In this document: piece by piece, positions 1-8,525 of the stretch
Layout of the letters: each line of letters opens with the position of its first letter
How positions within the stretch are numbered: the stretch's first letter is position 1
NCBI RefSeq assembly: GCF_900168295.1
Contig: NZ_FVZL01000018.1
Span: forward strand, 21,226 to 85,225
Length of the DNA stretch: 64,000 bases
Direction of reading: 5' to 3'
Origin: Arthrobacter sp. P2b
GTDB taxonomy: Bacteria > Actinomycetota > Actinomycetes > Actinomycetales > Micrococcaceae
Notes under the pieces: generated by a model
Seen by the model: only the letters and a program-made list of their open reading frames with translations
Told to the model about the DNA's origin: nothing
Databases searched by the model: none
Position numbers and translations under genes: made by a program

Positions 1-1332
<1,332 letters not shown>

Positions 1333-1341
1333 TTCACCCGT

Positions 1342-1385
1342 TGGTTGAGCCGGTCGAAACCTGGATCTCGACAGGCTCGACCACC
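1342..1385. repeat. Imperfect inverted repeat, TTTCGACAGGCTC family
   Basis: Between gcvP and gcvT, an 18-base arm (1342-1359, beginning TGGTTGAGCC) pairs with 1366-1383 (ending GGCTCGACCA), with one G-U pair and two mismatches, and a short loop. From general knowledge, sequences like GGTTTCGACAGGCTCAACC are dispersed extragenic repeats in several actinobacterial genomes. A second, half-length copy lies inside fruA at 15892-15910. Confidence 0.7.
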
Positions 1386-1405
1386 GGCAACAGTAAGGAT
1401 TCTTG

Positions 1406-2554
1406 ATGACCGAGAAATACACTGCCCTGTTCGAGCAGCACAAGAAAGCCGGCGCCTCCTTTACGGACTTCGGTGGCTGGCAGATGCCGCTCAAGTACGC
1501 ATCAGAGCTGGCGGAACACCACGCGGTCCGCAATGCTGCCGGGTTGTTCGACCTCTCCCACATGGGTGAAGTCTGGGTGACCGGTCCCGACGCCGCAGCG
1601 TTCCTGGACTACGCCCTGGCCGGAAAACTCTCCGCGGTTGCCGTCGGCAAGGCGAAGTACTCACTGATGTGCGACGCCGACGGCGGCATCATCGACGACC
1701 TCATCTCCTACCGCCGCCCTTCCCCGAAGGAAGGCGTGGACCAGTACCTGGTGGTTCCCAACGCGGGCAATGCCGCCGTCGTGGCCAGGGCACTCCTGGA
1801 GCGGGCGGCGGACTTCGATGTCGCCGTCGAGGACGCCTCTGCCGACACTTCGCTGATCGCCATCCAGGGACCGGCGGCCGAAGAAATCCTGCTGAAGCTC
1901 GTCCCGGCGCACCAGCACCCGCTGGTCACGGAACTCAAGTACTACGCCGCCGTTGAGGTGGGCATCACCGTCAGCGGTGCGGTCCAGGATCTCCTTGTGG
2001 CCCGCACCGGGTACACCGGCGAGGACGGCTTCGAGATCTACATCGGCAACCTGGACGCGGCCGGGCTCTGGGACGCGCTGCTGGAAGCAGGTGAAGGCTC
2101 CGGCCTGATCCCCGCCGGCCTCGCCGCCCGCGACTCGCTCCGCCTTGAAGCCGGCATGCCGCTGTACGGGAACGAGTTGTCCCGCCACGTGAACGCCTAC
2201 TCCGCGGGCCTCGGCCCCGTTGTGTCGCTCACCAAGGAGAGCGACTTCGTGGGCAAGGAGGCGCTGGCCTCAATCAAGGCTGCCGGATTCGGATCAACGG
2301 TCGGCCAAAAGCTGGTGGGCCTCAAGGGAACCGGCCGCCGCGCAGCCCGCGCCCACTACCCCGTCCTCAAGGACGGCTCCCTGGTGGGGGAGGTCACCTC
2401 CGGCCAGCCCAGCCCGACGCTCGGCTACCCCGTGGCCATGGCCTACGTCGACGTCGAATTCGCCACCCCCGGCACCGTCCTGGACATCGACCTCCGCGGC
2501 AAGCCAGAGAAGTTCGAAGTAGTTGAACTCCCGTTCTACAAGCGCACGAAGTAA
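1406..2554 (+). CDS. gcvT: Aminomethyltransferase, glycine cleavage T-protein
   Basis: Transfers the methylene group from aminomethyl-lipoyl GcvH to tetrahydrofolate, releasing ammonia. At 382 residues it has normal GcvT length. The N-terminal folate-binding domain includes FTDFGGWQMP, the CDADGGIIDDL segment with the usual catalytic aspartate region, and ARTGYTGEDGFEIY; the C-terminal barrel domain ends with VVELPFYKR. I chose the ATG at 1406 because AAGGA at 1395-1399 lies 6 bases upstream; a TTG one codon earlier is in frame but less likely. It sits 73 bases after gcvP, the gap being mostly the inverted repeat at 1342-1385. Confidence 0.97.
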   Translation: MTEKYTALFEQHKKAGASFTDFGGWQMPLKYASELAEHHAVRNAAGLFDLSHMGEVWVTGPDAAAFLDYALAGKLSAVAVGKAKYSLMCDADGGIIDDLISYRRPSPKEGVDQYLVVPNAGNAAVVARALLERAADFDVAVEDASADTSLIAIQGPAAEEILLKLVPAHQHPLVTELKYYAAVEVGITVSGAVQDLLVARTGYTGEDGFEIYIGNLDAAGLWDALLEAGEGSGLIPAGLAARDSLRLEAGMPLYGNELSRHVNAYSAGLGPVVSLTKESDFVGKEALASIKAAGFGSTVGQKLVGLKGTGRRAARAHYPVLKDGSLVGEVTSGQPSPTLGYPVAMAYVDVEFATPGTVLDIDLRGKPEKFEVVELPFYKRTK

Positions 2555-2732
2555 CTCCCCTCGCGGCCGGGTACGTGCCGGCAGACCGGACTTTTCACGC
2601 GTGCTGCTCCTTCGTCGCTTTGACGCACGCTTTCGAAAAGCCCGGCTCCGCCGGCCCTCGGACGCTCTCTCACCTTTCGCACGTTTGAACCATACGCTCG
2701 CTCACTCTCCACATCTAACGAAGGAATTACAC

Positions 2733-3116
2733 ATGAGCAAAGTTGTTGCTGAACTGAAGTACTCCGCCGAGCACGAATGGGTTGCCGGTGACGGGTCCGG
2801 GCCCACGGGGGTCGGGATTTCCGCTGTCGCCGCCGACGCCCTGGGTGACATTGTGTACGTGGACCTCCCCGATGTTGGCTCGACGGTTACTGCCGGCGAA
2901 ACCTGCGGCGAGGTGGAATCCACCAAGTCCGTGTCCGACCTCTACGCCCCGGTCACCGGCGAGGTCGTCGAGATCAACGACGGCGTCGTCTCGGACCCCG
3001 CCCTCATCAACACCGACCCTTATGGCGCCGGCTGGCTCTTCAAGGTGGCGGTCACTGAAGAAGGCCCGCTCATGTCCGCAGAAGAGTACGCCGCAGCCAA
3101 CGGCGGCGAGCTGTGA
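2733..3116 (+). CDS. gcvH: Glycine cleavage system H-protein
   Basis: Small lipoyl carrier that shuttles the aminomethyl group between P, T and L proteins. It has 127 residues, normal for GcvH. The lipoylation site is Lys65 in GEVESTKSVSDL. The open frame extends further upstream, but the ATG at 2733 is preceded by AAGGAA (2721-2726), and the conserved H-protein start follows it. The 178-base gap from gcvT holds no gene. The stop overlaps the glyA start in GTGA, so the two are translationally coupled. Its lipoyl group is presumably made by LipA at 6019. Confidence 0.97.
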   Translation: MSKVVAELKYSAEHEWVAGDGSGPTGVGISAVAADALGDIVYVDLPDVGSTVTAGETCGEVESTKSVSDLYAPVTGEVVEINDGVVSDPALINTDPYGAGWLFKVAVTEEGPLMSAEEYAAANGGEL

Positions 3117-4426
3117 GCGGCGCCGCTGCCGCAACGGCAGCCTTCGAGCAGGTCATCTCCCCGTCCCTGGACGCTGACCTGTCCGAGCTGGACCCTGAGA
3201 TCGCCGCAAAGATCGACGACGAACTGGGCCGCCAGCGCGACGGCCTGGAAATGATCGCGTCCGAGAACCACACGGCCGCTGCTGTCATGCAGGCGCAGGG
3301 CTCGGTGCTGACCAACAAGTACGCCGAGGGTTATCCCGGCAAGCGCTACTACGGCGGCTGCGAACACGTGGACGTGATCGAGCAGTTGGCGATCGACCGT
3401 GTCAAGGCCCTTTTCGGCGCCGAGTACGCGAACGTCCAGCCGCACTCCGGCGCCCAGGCCAACGCGTCAGTCATGCACGCGCTGATCAAGCCGGGCGACA
3501 CCATCATGGGCCTGAATCTGGCCCACGGCGGGCACCTCACCCACGGCATGAAGATCAACTTCTCCGGCAAGCTCTACAACGTGGTTCCGTATCAGGTCCG
3601 CGAAGACACCCACACCATTGACATGGCAGAGGTGGAGCGCCTGGCCCAGGAGCACAAGCCGCAGCTGATCGTGGCCGGCTGGTCCGCCTACGCACGGCAG
3701 CTGGACTTCGCCGAATTCCGGCGCATCGCCGATTCGGTGGGCGCCTACCTGATGGTGGACATGGCCCACTTCGCCGGACTGGTTGCCGCCGGACTGCACC
3801 CCTCCCCCGTGCCGCACGCGCACGTCACCACGTCCACCACGCACAAGACCCTCGCCGGTCCACGCGGCGGCATCATCCTGTCCAACGACGCCGACGTGGC
3901 CAAGAAGATCAACTCGGCAGTGTTCCCGGGCCAGCAGGGCGGGCCACTCGAGCACGTCATCGCCGGCAAAGCCGTGGCGTTCAAGATCGCCGCGTCTGCC
4001 GAGTTCAAGGAACGCCAGGAGCGCGTCCTGGCCGGTGCCCGCATTCTGGCCGAGCGCCTGGTCCAGCCCGACGTCACCGCCAAGGGCATCAACGTGATCT
4101 CCGGCGGCACCGACGTCCACCTGGTCCTGGTTGACCTGCGCAACTGCGAACTCGACGGCCAGCAGGCCGAAGACCGGCTCGCGGCGATCGACATCACGGT
4201 CAACCGCAACGCCGTTCCCTTCGACCCCCGCCCGCCCATGGTCACCTCCGGCCTCCGCATCGGCACGCCCGCACTCGCCACACGCGGGTTCGGCGAAGCA
4301 GCGTTCCGCGAGGTTGCGGACATCATCGCCGAGGCTTTAACGGCCGACGCCGATACGGACCTTTCCGGGCTGCGGAACCGCGTCGAGGCCCTGGCTACAG
4401 CCCACCCCCTCTACCCGGGGCTCTAG
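3113..4426 (+). CDS. glyA: Serine hydroxymethyltransferase
   Basis: PLP enzyme interconverting serine and glycine with THF/methylene-THF, the direct metabolic partner of the glycine cleavage system. The 437 residues match the family. PLP lysine is Lys245 in TTSTTHKTLAGPRGG, and the MIASENHT and YPGKRYYGG motifs are present. The start is GTG at 3113, overlapping the gcvH stop by four bases (GTGA). No separate ribosome binding site is evident, which fits coupling to gcvH. The N terminus (about 20 alanine-rich residues) is a little longer than the usual core. Confidence 0.97.
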   Translation: MSGAAAATAAFEQVISPSLDADLSELDPEIAAKIDDELGRQRDGLEMIASENHTAAAVMQAQGSVLTNKYAEGYPGKRYYGGCEHVDVIEQLAIDRVKALFGAEYANVQPHSGAQANASVMHALIKPGDTIMGLNLAHGGHLTHGMKINFSGKLYNVVPYQVREDTHTIDMAEVERLAQEHKPQLIVAGWSAYARQLDFAEFRRIADSVGAYLMVDMAHFAGLVAAGLHPSPVPHAHVTTSTTHKTLAGPRGGIILSNDADVAKKINSAVFPGQQGGPLEHVIAGKAVAFKIAASAEFKERQERVLAGARILAERLVQPDVTAKGINVISGGTDVHLVLVDLRNCELDGQQAEDRLAAIDITVNRNAVPFDPRPPMVTSGLRIGTPALATRGFGEAAFREVADIIAEALTADADTDLSGLRNRVEALATAHPLYPGL

Positions 4427-4440
4427 CCCCAACCACGCAT

Positions 4441-4497
4441 CGAGATGGCAGTTCGCGGCAGTAATTAGTACGAACACCAGCGCGCACTGCCATCTCG
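4441..4497. repeat. Perfect 12-bp inverted repeat between glyA and sdaA
   Basis: CGAGATGGCAGT at 4441-4452 is the exact reverse complement of 4486-4497. After one mismatch four more pairs form (CGCG 4454-4457 with 4481-4484). The loop contains GTAATTAGTAC. No T-run follows, so it is not a standard intrinsic terminator; it could be an operator, an RNA processing hairpin or a dispersed repeat copy. Confidence 0.65.
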
Positions 4498-4523
4498 GCA
4501 CCTCTTCTCGTTAGGAACCACTC

Positions 4524-5966
4524 ATGGCTGTTGGTGTTTTTGATCTCTTTTCGATTGGGATCGGGCCTTCGAGTTCCCATACTGTGGGGCCGATGCGGGC
4601 TGCTGCTGTGTTTGCGGAGGAGTTGAAGGCTTCCGGGGTGCTGGCGGAGGTGGCGGGGTTGCGGGTGGACCTGTACGGGTCGCTGGCGGCGACCGGTCAT
4701 GGGCATGGGACGATGACCGCGATTTTGTTGGGGTTGGAGGGGTTCCATCCGGAGCTGATCCTGCCCGATGAGGTGGAGGCCCGGCTGGCTGCGATAGCGG
4801 AGACCGGTGTGCTGCAGCTGGCCGGGGCGGTGGCGTTGCCCTACGGGGTGAAGGACATGGTGCTGCGGCCCTTGACCGTGCTGCCGCGGCACACCAACGG
4901 GATGACCTTCACCGTCACCGGTGCCGAGGGCACTGTGCTGCATTCGGCGACGTTCTTCTCGGTCGGTGGCGGGTTCATCGTGCGTGAGGGTGAGGAGGAC
5001 GCGGCGCAGCAGGAGCTGGAGGAGTCGAAGAAGGAACTGCCGCTGCCGTTCCGCACCGCGGCCGAGCTCCTGGAGCACTGCCGGGAAACCGGGTTGGGCA
5101 TCAGCGATGTCATGCTGGTCAACGAGAAGGCCTCCCGCACGGAGGAGGAGATCCGCGCCGGGCTGCTGCATATCTGGTCCGTGATGGAGGACTGCGTGGC
5201 CACGTCGTTGAAGCGTGAGGGTGTGCTGCCGGGCGGGCTGAAGGTCCGACGGCGGGCCCCGGACTGGTACGAGCGGCTGAAGAAGGAAAGCTCACGCCTG
5301 GAACCTGGCACCCCGGACAGTGACGGCCAGGACCAGGACTTCCATGACCCGAAGTACTGGCAGGAGTGGGTGAACCTGATCGCCCTGGCCGTGAACGAGG
5401 AGAACGCCTCCGGCGGGCGGGTGGTGACCGCGCCGACCAACGGCGCGGCCGGGATCATCCCGGCGGTGCTGTTCTACGCGCTGCATTTCGCCCCCGGCAT
5501 GGACCAGGCCGGCCAGCAGGACCGCGACGACGTCGTGGTGAAGTTCCTGCTCGCCGCCGGGGCCGTCGGGGTCCTCTACAAGGAACAGGCATCCATTTCC
5601 GGGGCGGAGGTGGGCTGCCAGGGCGAAGTGGGGTCGGCGTCGTCGATGGCGGCCGCGGGCCTGGCCGAGGTGATGGGCGGGTCCCCGGCGCAGGTGGAAA
5701 ACGCCGCGGAAATCGCGATGGAACACAACCTGGGCCTGACCTGTGACCCGATCGGCGGGCTGGTCCAGGTCCCGTGCATCGAACGGAACGCGATCGCCGC
5801 CGCGAAAGCGATCAACGCCGCGAAAATGGCGCTCTGGGGCGACGGCACCCACCGCGTCTCCCTCGACGAGGTCATCATCACCATGCGCGAAACCGGCAAG
5901 GACATGTCCTCCAAATACAAGGAAACCGCCATGGGCGGCCTCGCCGTCAACGTCGTCGAATGCTAG
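4524..5966 (+). CDS. sdaA: L-serine ammonia-lyase, iron-sulfur type, single chain
   Basis: Deaminates L-serine to pyruvate, draining the serine made by GlyA. The 480 residues cover the fused alpha/beta form: N-terminal SIGIGPSSSHT motif, then the catalytic domain. The 4Fe-4S ligand cysteines are visible in EVGCQGEVGSASS and in LTCDPIGGLVQVPC. ATG at 4524 follows TTAGGAACCACTC. Codon use is split: roughly the first 700 bases favour G- and T-ending codons (TTG, GGG, GTG, CCG), whereas the last 500 bases are C-ending like the neighbours (ATC, GCC, ACC), which suggests mosaic origin. Confidence 0.95.
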   Translation: MAVGVFDLFSIGIGPSSSHTVGPMRAAAVFAEELKASGVLAEVAGLRVDLYGSLAATGHGHGTMTAILLGLEGFHPELILPDEVEARLAAIAETGVLQLAGAVALPYGVKDMVLRPLTVLPRHTNGMTFTVTGAEGTVLHSATFFSVGGGFIVREGEEDAAQQELEESKKELPLPFRTAAELLEHCRETGLGISDVMLVNEKASRTEEEIRAGLLHIWSVMEDCVATSLKREGVLPGGLKVRRRAPDWYERLKKESSRLEPGTPDSDGQDQDFHDPKYWQEWVNLIALAVNEENASGGRVVTAPTNGAAGIIPAVLFYALHFAPGMDQAGQQDRDDVVVKFLLAAGAVGVLYKEQASISGAEVGCQGEVGSASSMAAAGLAEVMGGSPAQVENAAEIAMEHNLGLTCDPIGGLVQVPCIERNAIAAAKAINAAKMALWGDGTHRVSLDEVIITMRETGKDMSSKYKETAMGGLAVNVVEC

Positions 5967-6018
5967 CAACCGCTGCCGGCTGACGCACAACAACCCCGCA
6001 CGAACAAAGGAAACAACC

Positions 6019-7032
6019 ATGACACTGGCACCTGAAGGCCGGAAGATGCTGCGGATCGAGCAGCGCAATGCGGCCACCCCGGTGGAGCGCAAGCCGGACT
6101 GGATCAAGGCCAAGGTCCAGATGGGCCCGGAGTTCGTCGGGCTGAAGAACCTGGTGAAAAAGGAAGGCCTGCACACCGTCTGCGAAGAAGCCGGCTGCCC
6201 CAACATCTTCGAATGCTGGGAAGACAAGGAAGCCACCTTCCTGATCGGCGGCTCCGAATGCACCCGCCGCTGCGACTTCTGCCAGATCGATACCGGCAAG
6301 CCCTCCCCCGTGGACCGGTTCGAACCCACCAAGGTGGCCCGCTCCGTCCAGGCCATGCAGCTGCGCTACGCCACGGTCACCGGCGTGGCCCGCGATGACC
6401 TCGAAGACGAAGGCGTCTGGCTCTACGCCGAAACCGTCCGCAAAATCCACGAGCTGAACCCCGGCACGGGCGTCGAACTGCTCATCCCGGACTTCTCCGG
6501 CAAGCCGGAGCACATCGCCGCGATCTGCGCCTCGAAGCCCGAAGTGTTCGCGCACAACGTCGAAACCGTGCCCCGGATATTCAAGCGGATCCGCCCGGCG
6601 TTCCGCTACGACCGGTCCCTGGACGTCATCACCCAGGGCCGGAACCTGGGCATGGTCACCAAGTCCAACCTGATCCTGGGCATGGGCGAAACCCGCGAGG
6701 AAATCTCCGAAGCCCTCCGCGACCTGCACGCCGCCGGCTGCGACCTGATCACCATCACCCAGTACCTGCGCCCCTCCGAACGCCACCTGCCCGTGGACCG
6801 CTGGGTCAAGCCGCAGGAATTCGTGGACCTGCAGCAGCAAGCGGACGAGATCGGCTTCCTCGGCGTCATGTCCGGGCCCCTGGTCCGCTCCTCCTACCGC
6901 GCCGGCCGGCTCTGGGCCACCGCGATGCGCAAAAAAGGCCGCGACATCCCCGCCGCCCTCGCCCACATCGCCGACGGCATCCAGGACTCCGGCACCACCC
7001 GCCAGGAAGCCAGCACCCTCCTCGCCGGCTAA
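6019..7032 (+). CDS. lipA: Lipoyl synthase (radical SAM)
   Basis: Inserts two sulfurs into octanoyl groups on lipoyl-carrier proteins such as GcvH. It has 337 residues. The auxiliary cluster cysteines are in CEEAGCPNIFEC, the radical-SAM motif CTRRCDFC follows, and the C-terminal RSSYRAG carries the conserved serine ligand. The ATG at 6019 is preceded by AAAGGAAAC (6006-6014); the longer open frame upstream overlaps sdaA in another frame and is not coding. Position 52 bases after sdaA puts it at the end of the glycine/serine block. LipB is not in the window. Confidence 0.96.
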   Translation: MTLAPEGRKMLRIEQRNAATPVERKPDWIKAKVQMGPEFVGLKNLVKKEGLHTVCEEAGCPNIFECWEDKEATFLIGGSECTRRCDFCQIDTGKPSPVDRFEPTKVARSVQAMQLRYATVTGVARDDLEDEGVWLYAETVRKIHELNPGTGVELLIPDFSGKPEHIAAICASKPEVFAHNVETVPRIFKRIRPAFRYDRSLDVITQGRNLGMVTKSNLILGMGETREEISEALRDLHAAGCDLITITQYLRPSERHLPVDRWVKPQEFVDLQQQADEIGFLGVMSGPLVRSSYRAGRLWATAMRKKGRDIPAALAHIADGIQDSGTTRQEASTLLAG

Positions 7033-7038
7033 GACGAA

Positions 7039-7103
7039 GCAACGCGGGGTCAGAACAGGCCCGATGAGCGGCGGACATTGGGCCGGGAGTGACCCCGCGT
7101 TGC
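7039..7103. repeat. 65-base hairpin element between lipA and MFS gene
   Basis: GCAACGCGGGGTCA (7039-7052) pairs perfectly with TGACCCCGCGTTGC (7090-7103). Inside, GGCCCGATG (7058-7066) pairs with CATTGGGCC (7076-7084) with one G-U pair. It lies just after the lipA stop, where it could end the operon, but no T-run follows; a dispersed palindromic repeat is also possible. Confidence 0.65.
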
Positions 7104-7149
7104 CTTCGGGAGGGGGTTTCGGGCCGGTCCCCGGCTGTCGCCCAGAGCC

Positions 7150-7155
7150 TAGAAT
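7150..7155 (+). promoter_or_regulatory. Putative -10 element (TAGAAT), leaderless start
   Basis: TAGAAT ends 7 bases before the ATG at 7163 and no Shine-Dalgarno sequence is present, so transcription probably begins at or next to the start codon. No clear -35 is seen. The same spacing of TAGnnT to ATG recurs at 12796, 27823 and 36484. Confidence 0.45.
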
Positions 7156-7162
7156 TAACCCC

Positions 7163-8467
7163 ATGCCCGCCCCCAAAGCCCTGCGCCCCTTTGCCCACCG
7201 TGAGTACCGGGTCCTGATCGCAGCGCTGGCCATCTCCATCTTCGGCTCGGGCATGTGGGCCGTGGCCATGGTCTACCAGGTAATCCACCTGGACGGCGGA
7301 CCGCTTGAACTCTCCATGGTGGCGGCCGCCGGCAGCATCGGCCTGGTGGCGTTCGTCCTGGCCGGCGGCATCGCCGCAGACCGGATCCCGCAGCGCCAGC
7401 TGATCATCGCCGTCGAAGGCGTCAACCTGGCGGTCATCGCAACCATCAGCGGACTGGCGATAACCGGGTGGCTGCAGCTGTGGCATGTTGCGGCGGGCGC
7501 GTTCGTCCTGGGCGTCGGCGCCGCCTTCTTCTTCCCCGCCTACTCGGCCATCCTGCCGCGCATCCTCCCCGCCGAGGATTTGCTGGCAGCCAACGGCATG
7601 GAAGGCACCATGCGGCCGGTCCTCCAGCAGGCGGCAGGCCCTGCCGTGGCGGGCATCCTGGTGGCCGCCCTCTCGCCCTCGCATGCGGTGACGGGTGTGG
7701 CCATGTGCCACCTGCTGGCGTTCATCGTGCTGAACTTCCTGGGCCGCCATACCCTGGCCACGCAGCACGGCGGGCATGAACAGAGCCCCGGGGAGCACCG
7801 GAAACAGTCGTTCTTGAATGACCTTCGCGAGGGCGTCAGCTACACCCTCCGCACGCCGTGGCTGCTGTGGACCCTGATCTGGGCGTGCATCTCCGTGCTG
7901 TTCCTGATCGGCCCTATCGAGGTGCTGCTGCCGTTCGTGGTGCGCGACCAGCTGGGCGGCGACTCCAGCATGTTCGGCTTCCTGCTGGCAGTCATGGGCG
8001 TCGGCGCGGCAGCGGGCTCCCTCGTCACGGCGTCCCTTCGGCTGCCGCGGCGCTACCTCACGGTGATGATGGTGTCCTGGGGAATCGGCAGTATGCCGCT
8101 GGCCGCCGTCGGCCTCATGGACAACTTCTGGGTCATGGCGGCAGCCCTGTTTGTGTGGGGCGTCACCGGCAGTGTGGGCATGGTCATCTGGGGCACGCTG
8201 CTCCAGCGGCGCGTTCCGCCCCACCTGCTGGGCCGGGTCTCCAGCCTGGATTTCTTCGTGTCGCTCGCCCTGATGCCGGTGTCCATGGCCCTGGCCGGCC
8301 CTGCGGCGGAGGTCCTGCCCATTTGGCTGATCTTCCTGCTGGCCGGCGGCGTCTGCCCCGTCATGGCGGTGGTCGCCATGGCCGTGGCACGGATGCCCGA
8401 CGACGAGCTGGCCCACCCCCTGGACCGGTCACCCGAGGTGGAACGGACGACGGCGGCAGGAGAGTGA
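7163..8467 (+). CDS. MFS transporter (drug efflux-like)
   Basis: Integral membrane protein of 434 residues with about 12 hydrophobic segments, starting PFAHREYRVLIAALAISIFGSGMW, a pattern typical of the MFS_3/enterobactin-exporter-like and macrolide-efflux-like group. The ADRIPQR motif after TM2 fits the MFS loop 2-3 signature. I chose the ATG at 7163 because the conserved PFxxREYR start follows closely and a -10-like TAGAAT lies 7 bases upstream; the upstream in-frame extension runs through the hairpin at 7039-7103. It is a stand-alone gene, convergent with the GH65 gene. Substrate cannot be read from sequence. Confidence 0.85.
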   Translation: MPAPKALRPFAHREYRVLIAALAISIFGSGMWAVAMVYQVIHLDGGPLELSMVAAAGSIGLVAFVLAGGIAADRIPQRQLIIAVEGVNLAVIATISGLAITGWLQLWHVAAGAFVLGVGAAFFFPAYSAILPRILPAEDLLAANGMEGTMRPVLQQAAGPAVAGILVAALSPSHAVTGVAMCHLLAFIVLNFLGRHTLATQHGGHEQSPGEHRKQSFLNDLREGVSYTLRTPWLLWTLIWACISVLFLIGPIEVLLPFVVRDQLGGDSSMFGFLLAVMGVGAAAGSLVTASLRLPRRYLTVMMVSWGIGSMPLAAVGLMDNFWVMAAALFVWGVTGSVGMVIWGTLLQRRVPPHLLGRVSSLDFFVSLALMPVSMALAGPAAEVLPIWLIFLLAGGVCPVMAVVAMAVARMPDDELAHPLDRSPEVERTTAAGE

Positions 8468-8492
8468 GGCGGCGGCCCGCCGCCGCCGCCTC
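8466..8492. terminator. GC hairpin between convergent genes
   Basis: GAGGCGGCGG (8466-8475) pairs with CCGCCGCCTC (8483-8492). It overlaps the MFS stop codon and lies between two convergent genes. No T-run is present in either direction, so termination is inferred from position only. Confidence 0.4.
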
Positions 8493-8525
8493 CCCGGCTT
8501 AGCCCGCGCTGGGGTGGGCAGCGGC

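Noticed and set aside
2555..2732. Glycine riboswitch or separate promoter between gcvT and gcvH
   Set aside because: I cannot recognise the riboswitch core or a clear promoter in this gap; only generic GC stems are visible.
7039..7103. tRNA or small structured RNA gene
   Set aside because: The structure is one long hairpin, without cloverleaf, T-loop or CCA-type features.
5947..8416. Long minus-strand open frames (about 440 and 516 codons) opposite lipA and the MFS gene
   Set aside because: They are antisense shadows of GC-rich coding DNA: His/Gly/Asp/Arg-rich composition, no family motifs, and the plus-strand genes are certain.
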